64,000 bases of DNA, from contig DPJA01000009.1 in NCBI GenBank assembly GCA_003543235.1, forward strand, positions 124,001-188,000, written 5' to 3'. The notes beneath the pieces are model-generated. The model was not told the DNA's origin. It made no database searches and was given only the letters and a program-made list of their open reading frames with translations. Position 1 is the first letter of the stretch, and every line of letters begins with the position of its first letter. Shown in pieces: positions 54,167 to 61,756 of the stretch. The stretch is from Lachnospiraceae bacterium. Lineage in GTDB: Bacteria; Bacillota; Clostridia; Lachnospirales; Anaerotignaceae. Position numbers and translations under genes: made by a program.

Positions 54167-54727
54167 ATGATTATATTTAGTAACGAAAACGAAAACACTT
54201 CCGACATTGCCGATAATTGTGATGAAATTGAAATAAGTGTTGCCCAAGTAGGCGATTCTATGGAGAATATAATTGAAGCAGCAGAAGTAAAAGAAAATGC
54301 AGAAAAAACCGAACCAATAATTTCACTAACGGACGAACCTGAAATTACAACTAATAAACGTATTTCTGAATTAGTTGCAACTGAATTTATTAAAGAACAC
54401 CATGCAAAATTCCATAAAGGAAATTTAAGAAGTGGAATGGTACTGGAATATGACGGAAGTATAATTTTGCTTGGTGACGTTAATCCAGGTGCACAAATAA
54501 GGGCAACTGGGAACATAATTGTTCTTGGTACACTTAAAGGTGTTGCTCATGCGGGAGCAAATGGTGAAAGGGACGCATATGTTTTTGCCCTTAAGCTTGC
54601 TCCAGTTCAGCTTAGAATAGCGGATATAATAACTAGGTTTCCAGAAAGCAGTAATTCAAAATCCAACATAAATCCTGAATATGCCTATGTGGAAGATGGA
54701 ACGGTTTTTGTATCCACTTTTGAATAA
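54167..54727 (+). CDS. minC: Septum-site protein MinC, C-terminal domain only
   Basis: 186 residues. Residues 85-180 are the MinC beta-helix that binds MinD: LRSGMVLEYDGSIILLGDVNPGAQIRATGNIIVLGTLKGVAHAGANGERDAYVFAL is canonical. Residues 1-75 are acidic and low in hydrophobicity and do not resemble the MinC N-terminal domain that inhibits FtsZ. No upstream fragment exists: PBP2 ends 14 bases before. AGGAGG precedes the ATG. Confidence 0.9.
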   Translation: MIIFSNENENTSDIADNCDEIEISVAQVGDSMENIIEAAEVKENAEKTEPIISLTDEPEITTNKRISELVATEFIKEHHAKFHKGNLRSGMVLEYDGSIILLGDVNPGAQIRATGNIIVLGTLKGVAHAGANGERDAYVFALKLAPVQLRIADIITRFPESSNSKSNINPEYAYVEDGTVFVSTFE

Positions 54728-54786
54728 GTAAAAAACAGGTTTTTTGCATGATATGCACCACTATGTCGATAAGTTTAAAAATTTGC

Positions 54787-54815
54787 TTGAAAAAGTTGGT
54801 GCATTATCTTAATAT
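54787..54815 (+). promoter_or_regulatory. Putative promoter of minDE
   Basis: TTGAAA at 54787-54792, 17 bases, TAATAT at 54810-54815. The region before it (54740-54806) includes TGCACCA/TGGTGCA arms that could end the mre-minC transcript weakly. Confidence 0.5.
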
Positions 54816-54894
54816 TTTTGTTAATATAAGCTTATATAGCTTTGTATATTAATTTTTTACTAATGAATAATAACGAGCTGGGAGGATTATACAT

Positions 54895-55695
54895 ATGGGT
54901 GAAGTAATAGTAATAACAAGTGGAAAAGGTGGCGTTGGAAAAACAACCACCTCTGCAAATATTGGCTGTGGTTTGGCAATTGCAGGTAAAAAAGTAGCGT
55001 TGGTGGATGCCGACATAGGTCTTAGAAATCTTGATGTGGTTATGGGTCTGGAAAACAGAATTGTATATGACCTTGTAGATGTAGTTGAGGGCAACTGTAA
55101 AATTAAACAGGCACTTATTAAGGATAAACGATATGCTGGGCTTTTCCTGTTGCCTGCAGCACAAACACGTGATAAAAATGCTGTTTCTCCTGAACAAATG
55201 CAGAAGCTTTGCGAAAGCTTAAAAGAAGAAGGCTTTGACTACATAATAATTGACTGCCCTGCTGGTATAGAACAAGGCTTTAAAAATGCCATTGCTGGTG
55301 CAAACCGTGCTTTGGTTGTTACTACGCCAGAGGTAAGTGCCGTAAGAGATGCCGACAGAATTATTGGACTTCTTGAAGCAAACGAAATAAATAACCCTAA
55401 CCTTATTATTAACCGCTTAAGGGTAGACATGGTTAAACGTGGTGACATGATGAGTATTGATGATGTTACAGAAATACTTGCAATTGATATAATTGGCGTT
55501 GTTCCAGACGATGAATCAATTGTTATCACAACCAACAAAGGTGAACCTGCGGTTAATGATGCAACCTCAAAAGCCGGACAGGCATATCGCAACATTACCC
55601 AGAGAATACTGGGCGAAGATGTTCCACTTATGGATTTTGAAGTTGAAGAAAGTTTCATCGACAAATTAAAAAAACTTTTCCGTCACAGTAACTAA
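54895..55695 (+). CDS. minD: Septum-site ATPase MinD
   Basis: 266 residues of the ParA/MinD family. Deviant Walker A SGKGGVGKTTT at 10-20, VDADIGLRNLDVVMG near 38-52, DCPAGIEQGF near 118-127 and a C-terminal amphipathic membrane helix (ESFIDKLKKLFRH). Followed by minE after 15 bases. Confidence 0.97.
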   Translation: MGEVIVITSGKGGVGKTTTSANIGCGLAIAGKKVALVDADIGLRNLDVVMGLENRIVYDLVDVVEGNCKIKQALIKDKRYAGLFLLPAAQTRDKNAVSPEQMQKLCESLKEEGFDYIIIDCPAGIEQGFKNAIAGANRALVVTTPEVSAVRDADRIIGLLEANEINNPNLIINRLRVDMVKRGDMMSIDDVTEILAIDIIGVVPDDESIVITTNKGEPAVNDATSKAGQAYRNITQRILGEDVPLMDFEVEESFIDKLKKLFRHSN

Positions 55696-55710
55696 AAGGG
55701 GGGAATTATA

Positions 55711-56007
55711 ATGGCAATTGACTTTTTCAGTTTTTTTAAGAAAAAAGAGCAGGCAAGCGGTAGTATGGCAAAAGATAGATTAAAACTTGTGCTTGTGCAT
55801 GACAGAGTAAACTGTTCCTCCCAAGTGCTTGAAATGCTTAAGGGCGACATTATAAAAGTTATATCCAACTATATGGAAATTGACGAGGATGAGCTTGATA
55901 TAAACATAACCCAAACCGAAAGCGAGGACCACAAAGGAACAGTCCCTGTGCTTTATGCCAACATTCCTATTAAAAGTATGCTCAGAAACTCAAATAACGA
56001 CGATTGA
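55711..56007 (+). CDS. minE: Cell-division topological factor MinE
   Basis: 98 residues. The N-terminal membrane-contact helix FFSFFKKK, the MinD-contact region RLKLVLVHDRVNCSSQVLEMLKGDI and the dimer domain YMEIDEDELDINI are present. With MinD and a MinC lacking its inhibitory domain this gives an oscillator-type Min system. Confidence 0.94.
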   Translation: MAIDFFSFFKKKEQASGSMAKDRLKLVLVHDRVNCSSQVLEMLKGDIIKVISNYMEIDEDELDINITQTESEDHKGTVPVLYANIPIKSMLRNSNNDD

Positions 56008-56010
56008 TAG

Positions 56011-56038
56011 AATAGGCTTCGCAAAGTCGAAGCCTATT
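56011..56038 (+). terminator. Hairpin between minE and rodA
   Basis: A perfect 11-bp stem AATAGGCTTCG (56011-56021) and complement (56028-56038) with a 6-base loop. The following TTTCTGTATG is a weak T-run, so it may only partly end transcription or protect the min transcript. Confidence 0.55.
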
Positions 56039-56063
56039 TCTGTATGTTTAAGGTGATTTATTT

Positions 56064-57206
56064 ATGGATACTAAAAAATTGTTTTATAACTTAGATTACT
56101 GGCTTATAGTCCCAGTGTTTATACTATCCATTTTTGGGATAATATGTATAGGCTCTGCGACGCATATAAACCTTGGCGAAAGTCCCGCCACCTACTATTC
56201 CCAAATGGTATGGTTTGCAATTGGCATTGCAATTATGTTTGGTGCTATTTTTTTGAACTATCAATTTCTTTCGCAATATTATTTATGGCTTTATGTGATA
56301 AATATATTGCTGCTTATAGCCGTTTTAATTGTGGGCAGAAATGTAAATGGTGCAACTCGTTGGCTTTATATTGGCGGCTTAGGCATACAACCATCAGAAT
56401 TTGCAAAAATTATTATTATATTTTGCTTAGCAAAACTCATTGACAAAAATAGACAAGAGATTAATAATATAAGTATACTTGCATTTATTGCAGCATTTGT
56501 GTTAATACCTATTTTCCTTATCCAAAAACAGCCTTCTCTTTCTGCTAGCCTTGTGCTTTTGGCAGTATTAGTAGTTGAACTGTTTGTTGCTGGTATTAAT
56601 TACAAGTATATTTTAATTGCATTGATGGTTATTATTCCCATTTTGGCTTTCATATGTTGGGATGTGCAAAACGAACCACCTATTATTGTAAATAAATTAT
56701 TGGCATCACACCAAATAACACGTATAAAAACCTTCCTTAATCCCGTTGAAGGCTCTAACGAGTATTATCAGACAATAAAGTCTATTAATGCCATAGGCTC
56801 AGGTAAGATGATGGGAAAAGGCTTATATCAGGGTACACTTAACCAATTAAGCTACCTACCAGAGCCACATAATGATTTTATTTTTTCGGTTATTGGCGAG
56901 GAATTTGGGTTTATTGGATGTATAAGTGTTCTTATATTAGAGTTTTTTGTAGTTTTTAGGTGTATACTGATAGCAGTTAGCTGTAGGGATTCATTTAGCC
57001 AGCTTATTGTTGCTGGCATAGCCGGCATGATAGCCTTTCAAGTGTTTGTCAACACAGGTGTTGCAACCAGCATCCTTCCAAACACAGGTATGTCACTGCC
57101 CTTTGTAAGCTATGGCGGCAGTTCAATGTGGTCTAACATGGCATCTATAGGGCTTGTGTTAAACATTGGCTTAAAGCGTTCCAAATCATTATTCGAGGGG
57201 GTATAA
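56064..57206 (+). CDS. rodA: Peptidoglycan polymerase RodA (SEDS family)
   Basis: 380 residues, about ten membrane segments. NVNGATRWLYIGGLGIQPSEFAKI near 93-116, PEPHNDFIFSVIGEEFGFIG near 269-288 and PNTGMSLPFVSYGGSSMWSNM near 333-353 are diagnostic; the catalytic Asp lies in HNDF. Works with PBP2 upstream. The AAGG ribosome site overlaps the preceding spacer. Confidence 0.95.
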   Translation: MDTKKLFYNLDYWLIVPVFILSIFGIICIGSATHINLGESPATYYSQMVWFAIGIAIMFGAIFLNYQFLSQYYLWLYVINILLLIAVLIVGRNVNGATRWLYIGGLGIQPSEFAKIIIIFCLAKLIDKNRQEINNISILAFIAAFVLIPIFLIQKQPSLSASLVLLAVLVVELFVAGINYKYILIALMVIIPILAFICWDVQNEPPIIVNKLLASHQITRIKTFLNPVEGSNEYYQTIKSINAIGSGKMMGKGLYQGTLNQLSYLPEPHNDFIFSVIGEEFGFIGCISVLILEFFVVFRCILIAVSCRDSFSQLIVAGIAGMIAFQVFVNTGVATSILPNTGMSLPFVSYGGSSMWSNMASIGLVLNIGLKRSKSLFEGV

Positions 57207-57209
57207 CTA

Positions 57210-57599
57210 GTGAATATTGCTTTAATAGCACATGATAACAAAAAGAAATTAATGGAAAATCTTTGTATTGCATACAGACATATTTTAAACAAACATACTT
57301 TATACGCCACAGGCACAACAGGAAGCCTTGTAGAGGCGGCAACCAATCTTTCGGTACACAAATACCTTGCAGGACATTTGGGCGGAGAACAGCAACTAGG
57401 CTCTCAGGTAGCCAACAACGATATTGACCTTGTTGTTTTTTTGCGTGACCCAGTTGCACCAAAAAGCTATGAGCCTAATATCAACGGCATCTTAAGGCTT
57501 TGCGACGTGCATAATATCCCTCTTGCAAGTAACCTTGCAACAGCTGAAATTTTACTTCTTGCTTTAGACCGTGGAGATTTAGACTGGAGAAAGATTTAA
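57210..57599 (+). CDS. mgsA: Methylglyoxal synthase homologue with altered active-site residues
   Basis: 129 residues, the Bacillus length. ALIAHDNKKK at 4-13, LYATGTTGSLVEAAT at 31-45 and RLCDVHNIPLASNLATAE near 96-113 are clear family marks. Compared with E. coli MgsA the catalytic base Asp71 is Glu60, His98 is Tyr87 and Asp101 is Asn90; His19 (His8) and Asp91 (Asp80) are kept. Activity is therefore in doubt. It starts at GTG 57210, three bases after rodA, in a neighbourhood common in clostridia. Confidence 0.9.
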   Translation: MNIALIAHDNKKKLMENLCIAYRHILNKHTLYATGTTGSLVEAATNLSVHKYLAGHLGGEQQLGSQVANNDIDLVVFLRDPVAPKSYEPNINGILRLCDVHNIPLASNLATAEILLLALDRGDLDWRKI

Positions 57600-57629
57600 C
57601 CTAACAGATAGAAATGTGGTGAATTAGAT

Positions 57630-57917
57630 ATGAATATGGCTACAAAAATTATTTTAGGATATTATCTTGTTCTAAACTTAGTTTTGCTTATAACCATGGG
57701 CATTGATAAAATGCGGGCTGCACATAAAGAATGGCGAGTTCCAGAAAGCACATTATTTATAATGTCACTGCTAGGTGGTGCAATTGGAGGCTTTGGTGGT
57801 ATGTTTTTGTTCCACCATAAAACCAAAAAACCAGCGTTTTACATAATATATGCAGCTGCACTAGTTCTACACTTGGCACTACTGTACTTCATTTTTACAA
57901 AAATTATTCAGTTATAG
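57630..57917 (+). CDS. DUF1294 small membrane protein
   Basis: 95 residues, about three membrane segments. The family core is GIDKMRAAHKEWRVPESTLFIMSLLGGAIGGFGGMFLFHHKTKKPAF near 25-70. Function unknown. Follows mgsA by 30 bases and ends before a bidirectional terminator. Confidence 0.88.
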   Translation: MNMATKIILGYYLVLNLVLLITMGIDKMRAAHKEWRVPESTLFIMSLLGGAIGGFGGMFLFHHKTKKPAFYIIYAAALVLHLALLYFIFTKIIQL

Positions 57918-57964
57918 AAGCGTAATTTTGAAAATTTATATCCTTTTGAATTATTTACAAACAT

Positions 57965-58006
57965 AAAATGCCTTTAACCAAAAGTATATCTGGTTAAAGG
58001 CATTTT
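57965..58006. terminator. Bidirectional terminator between the DUF1294 gene and efp
   Basis: AAAATGCCTTTAACCA (57965-57980) and complement (57991-58006), 10-base loop, A-run on one side and T-run on the other. Confidence 0.9.
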
Positions 58007-58044
58007 TAATAATTTAAATTAGTACAACTCAGCAGTTGTACACC

Positions 58045-58608
58045 TTAGTTGTTTACACGTCCTAAGTATTCACCTGTTCTGGTGTCAATTTTAATTTTTT
58101 CGTTTTGGTTTATAAATAATGGCACATAAACAGTTGCACCTGTTTCAACAACAGCAGGCTTTGTTGCACCCTGTGATGTGTTGCCAGCAAAACCAGGCTC
58201 TGTTTCAATAATCTCAAGCTCTACAAATAATGGAGGCTCAATACCAAATACCTGACCATCATAGGAAAGAATTTTAACCATTTCGTTTTCCTTAACAAAC
58301 TTAAGTGTGTCACCAATGTCGCTTTCGTTAACAGCAATCTGCTCGTAGTTTTCTACGTTCATGAAGTGGTATAAAGTTCCATCAGCATATAGATACTGCA
58401 TATCAAGTCTTTCGATATGAGCTCTTGCCATTTTTTCTGTAGGTCTAAAAGTTCTTTCAACCACACTACCTGTTTTAAGGTTTTTAATCTTTGTACGTAC
58501 AAAAGCTGCTCCCTTGCCCGGTTTAACGTGCTGGAACTCAAGAACAACAAAAATTTCACCTTCATATTCAACTGTTACACCATTTCTAAATTCACTTGCA
58601 GAAATCAT
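58045..58608 (-). CDS. efp: Translation elongation factor P
   Basis: 187 residues; relieves stalling at proline runs. The tip loop [17 protein letters not shown] near residues 29-45 carries the usual modifiable Lys32; the OB domains follow and the C-terminus ends with [17 protein letters not shown] 58608 with GAGGAGG; TTG 58611 is adjacent. Confidence 0.97.
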   Translation of the reverse strand: MISASEFRNGVTVEYEGEIFVVLEFQHVKPGKGAAFVRTKIKNLKTGSVVERTFRPTEKMARAHIERLDMQYLYADGTLYHFMNVENYEQIAVNESDIGDTLKFVKENEMVKILSYDGQVFGIEPPLFVELEIIETEPGFAGNTSQGATKPAVVETGATVYVPLFINQNEKIKIDTRTGEYLGRVNN

Positions 58609-58696
58609 CAATAAATCCTCCTCATTAGACTAATCTTGTACTAGTTTAAATTAAAATTCTCTATTTCGCAATAGTTTTATCAAAAATTTTATATCT

Positions 58697-59149
58697 TTAG
58701 CTTTTTTTTGCATCTTCAGCCATCATTTTAAATGCCATAAGTGCCAGTATATAACCATTTTCTCCAAATCCGCACATTTGTCCTATACATGATGCGGCTG
58801 TAACAGACTTATGCCTGAACTCATCACGCTGATGAATATTGGATAAATGAACCTCTATTGTTGGTATTTTAACTGAGGCAATGGCATCACGCAGTGCATA
58901 ACTATAGTGGGTAAACGCCCCTGGGTTGATTATTATGCCCTCAACACCGTCAAAATAACATTGCTGAAGCTTGTCTATTATTCCGCCCTCATAATTACTT
59001 TGAAAAATGTCAGCATCCATTCCCATTTCCTCTGCCTTTGCCAATATATTTTTGTTTATGTCATCAAGGTTTTTTTTCCCATAAACGCCTTGTTCTCTTA
59101 TACCTGTAAAGTTAAGATTTGGCCCGTGTATTATGCAAATCTTTTTCAT
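58697..59149 (-). CDS. aroQ: 3-Dehydroquinate dehydratase, type II
   Basis: Third step of the shikimate pathway. 150 residues. HGPNLNFTGIREQGVYG near 8-24 with catalytic Tyr, NPGAFTHYSYALRDAI near 75-90 and EVHLSNIHQRDEFRHKS near 98-114. ATG 59149 has GGGAGGTG and lies inside the aroK 3' end (38-base overlap). Confidence 0.96.
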   Translation of the reverse strand: MKKICIIHGPNLNFTGIREQGVYGKKNLDDINKNILAKAEEMGMDADIFQSNYEGGIIDKLQQCYFDGVEGIIINPGAFTHYSYALRDAIASVKIPTIEVHLSNIHQRDEFRHKSVTAASCIGQMCGFGENGYILALMAFKMMAEDAKKS

Positions 59150-59666
59150 TATATTTATTCACCTCCCTCTCTATTTTTTCAGTAATATGGTTAACGTCGC
59201 CTCCATGTACACATACTGTAACATCTGCATATTTCTCATACAGACTTTTTCGTTCTTCCATAAGACGTCGTATTATGCTCAATTTATCGTCGCCTTGCAG
59301 CAGCGGTCTTGTAACGTCATCTCCTATGTTTCTATAAATATGCTCAGGTGTAGATTTAAGATATACAATTATACCAGCTTTTTTAAGCATACACATATTT
59401 TCTTCATTTTTTATTATTCCGCCGCCAGTAGCAATAATATTACCGCCCTCTTTGGAAAGTATTTCAACGGCGTTTTTTTCCAAATCTCGAAAGTATGCCT
59501 CACCTTTATCCTGAAACATTTGGGCAATGCTTGTACCCTCTTTGTGCTCGATGTATCGGTCTGTATCAATAAAATTATATTTAAGCTTTTGGCTAAGTTT
59601 TTTGCCAAGTGTTGTTTTTCCGCACCCCATAAATCCTATAAGCACTATATTTTTTCTCTTGTCCAT
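59112..59666 (-). CDS. aroK: Shikimate kinase
   Basis: 184 residues. P-loop GFMGCGKTTLG near 12-22, DTDRYIEHKEGTSI near 35-48, and IIATGGGII near 78-86. Between aroE and aroQ, six bases after aroE. Its C-terminal tail of about 13 residues beyond the family core overlaps aroQ. Confidence 0.95.
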   Translation of the reverse strand: MDKRKNIVLIGFMGCGKTTLGKKLSQKLKYNFIDTDRYIEHKEGTSIAQMFQDKGEAYFRDLEKNAVEILSKEGGNIIATGGGIIKNEENMCMLKKAGIIVYLKSTPEHIYRNIGDDVTRPLLQGDDKLSIIRRLMEERKSLYEKYADVTVCVHGGDVNHITEKIEREVNKYNEKDLHNTRAKS

Positions 59667-59672
59667 TTTTAC

Positions 59673-60560
59673 CTACCTTTTGGTTCTGTTGTCTATATAG
59701 TAATTTGCAAGTTGATTTCGCAATGCTTTTGACATTTCGTCATCAATTTTTATATCATGCCAAATTTCATAAGACGCAATACCTTGATAAATTAACATAT
59801 CAAAACCATTTATGGCAACACAACCATTTTCTTTTGCATCACTAAGCAATTTTGTTTGCCAAGGTGTGTATACAATGTCAACCACTGCCTGTACTTTCTC
59901 AAAAAATGCAGTATTTTCCACAGGTGATTTCCATGTACCCTCGCCCATGCCAACCGATGTAGTTTGAATTACAATTTCAGGCTTTTCTATACTCATAAGT
60001 TCATCAAAAGATATAACAGATATATTTCCCTTGTAGTAACGTGCCGTCTGTGCCTTCAGAGCCTCTGCATTAGCTTTTGTTCTGTTAACTATAATAATAT
60101 TGCCTGCCATACGTTCTGCCGCCAAAACAGCAGCAGAATTAGCCGCACCGCCTGCACCAAGAATAACTACAGTTTTGCCCTCAATAGTTATACCCTCAAT
60201 ATCAAAGCATTTCCCCAGTCCTAAAATATCAGTGTTGTAACCTTTGTACCCATTTTTTGTGTACTTAAGGGTATTTACCGCACCAATCTTCAATGCAAGG
60301 TCGTCTATAGCTACAAGACTTTCCATAACCTCCTTTTTGTGAGGAACAGTTACATTAAATCCGCATATGCCTAACTTAAATGCACCCTCAATTGCAGTTT
60401 TCACTTCTCCGCTTTCCACCTTAAATGGAACATACACTACGTTCTCACCCATAGCCCTTGCCACAGTGTTTTGTAAAACAGGTGAAAAACTATGCTCTAC
60501 AGGGTTCCCTATTATACCAAACACCTTTGTCTTTCCGTTGACCGCATCTGCTATATTCAT
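59673..60560 (-). CDS. aroE: Shikimate dehydrogenase
   Basis: 295 residues. GNPVEHSFSPVLQN near 18-31, GFNVTVPHKKEVM near 66-78 with the catalytic Lys, GAVNTL, and the NADP loop LGAGGAANSAAV near 133-144. Precedes aroK and overlaps the yqeG stop by four bases. Confidence 0.96.
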   Translation of the reverse strand: MNIADAVNGKTKVFGIIGNPVEHSFSPVLQNTVARAMGENVVYVPFKVESGEVKTAIEGAFKLGICGFNVTVPHKKEVMESLVAIDDLALKIGAVNTLKYTKNGYKGYNTDILGLGKCFDIEGITIEGKTVVILGAGGAANSAAVLAAERMAGNIIIVNRTKANAEALKAQTARYYKGNISVISFDELMSIEKPEIVIQTTSVGMGEGTWKSPVENTAFFEKVQAVVDIVYTPWQTKLLSDAKENGCVAINGFDMLIYQGIASYEIWHDIKIDDEMSKALRNQLANYYIDNRTKR

Positions 60561-61060
60561 TTTGCCATTCTCCTTAGATATGCTTTAATTACCTTTCGCT
60601 CAAGACCACGTTTCACCTTGGTCATCCACTGGTCACGGTTGCATATTGGCTTTGTTAAAACTGCTAACACACCTGCCTTATGGGCACAATACATATCAGT
60701 AAACACTTGGTCGCCAACAAGAGCTGTTTGTTTTTTTGTAACTCCCATATCAAAAATGGCATTTTCCAGCTTTTTAACGCCTGGCTTTCCTGCCCTGTAT
60801 ATCGCCAAGGTTTCAAGCTTTTCATTAAATTTTTCCACTCTTTTTTTATTGTTGTTTGAAAGCAGACAAAGCCTGTAGCCCTGCTTTTTGAGGAATTTAA
60901 AAAAGTCTATCATTTCCTCATCTGCCTCTGCCATATCGTATGGTGCAACGGTATTGTCTATATCAAAAACAAGAGCCTTTATTCCACGTTTTTTAAACTC
61001 GTCCAAAGGCAAAAGAAAAATATTGTCTATGTAAATATCAGGATAAAATCTCTCTAGCAC
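60557..61060 (-). CDS. yqeG: YqeG-family HAD phosphatase (class IIIA)
   Basis: 167 residues. ALVFDIDNTVAPYD near 31-44 gives the HAD nucleophile Asp; LLSNNNKKR near 75-83; KQTALVGDQVFTDMYCAHKAG near 109-129. In other Firmicutes yqeG is next to aroE, as here. GTG 61060 with GAGGTGA is preferred over GTG 61069, which abuts that site. Confidence 0.92.
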   Translation of the reverse strand: MLERFYPDIYIDNIFLLPLDEFKKRGIKALVFDIDNTVAPYDMAEADEEMIDFFKFLKKQGYRLCLLSNNNKKRVEKFNEKLETLAIYRAGKPGVKKLENAIFDMGVTKKQTALVGDQVFTDMYCAHKAGVLAVLTKPICNRDQWMTKVKRGLERKVIKAYLRRMAK

Positions 61061-61159
61061 ATAAATCACCTCACAAAATTAGAAAACTGTAATTCTAAAA
61101 CTAATATATTATTTCTAATTATAGCAACAATCCCCTGCAAGGTCAAACAAAAAGACAGT

Positions 61160-61216
61160 ATAAAGACCATGAGAACACTACGCTTTTATTAAAATACGCT
61201 GTGTTCCACGGTCTTA
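61160..61216 (-). terminator. Terminator of the small anchored protein gene
   Basis: AAGACC/GGTCTT with inner GAACAC/GTGTTC separated by small internal loops (61163-61215). Confidence 0.55.
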
Positions 61217-61233
61217 TTTTTTACTGCTATGTA

Positions 61234-61647
61234 CTATTTTCGTGCCTGTGCAAGGCTTTCGTCAACAGCGTCAAGTATAAGGGCTGTTGTTACACTTCCA
61301 TCTTCCTGTGTGTCAATCTGTGTTGTCTGCTGTTTAACCACTTGTTTACCAATGTCCTCTGCCACGGTGTCAAATAACGGATAAAATACTGGCACTGTTT
61401 CGCTGTCACTGCTAACGGCAACCTTCTTTATCTTGGTTTTGCTAACCTCAACTTCCACCATTACATTGCCGTTTTCCAGCTCTATCTGTGCCGAATATAC
61501 TCCAGGATTATATACTGCTTGGCTGTTCCCAAGTTTTCCCACTGTAAAGTATATCAAAGCAACAATAATCGCCACCCCCAAAACGGCAAACACCGCTGTT
61601 TTCATTAGCTCTTTAAGCTTTATTACCATAAATTTGCTGCCCGGCAT
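61234..61647 (-). CDS. Membrane-anchored protein, possibly FMN_bind-like
   Basis: 137 residues: one membrane segment (about 17-36) and an extracytoplasmic domain. PGVYSAQIELENGNVMVEVEVSKTKIKKVAVSSDSETVPVF and DGSVTTALILDAVDESLAQA resemble the FMN-binding domain of RnfG-type proteins, but the SGAT motif is absent. ATG 61647 with AGGGGGA. Single gene. Confidence 0.6.
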   Translation of the reverse strand: MPGSKFMVIKLKELMKTAVFAVLGVAIIVALIYFTVGKLGNSQAVYNPGVYSAQIELENGNVMVEVEVSKTKIKKVAVSSDSETVPVFYPLFDTVAEDIGKQVVKQQTTQIDTQEDGSVTTALILDAVDESLAQARK

Positions 61648-61756
61648 AAAAATCCCCCTAAAATACAGATGTACTATATTTTATTTACAAACCTTTGCGT
61701 TTATGCTTGCTTATAACAAATTGGGTTGTTATGATGTTATTCAGGAGGTGCTTACA

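Noticed and set aside
59133..59732. 199-codon frame opposite aroK
   Set aside because: Antisense shadow of a gene with clear family motifs; it has no ribosome site.
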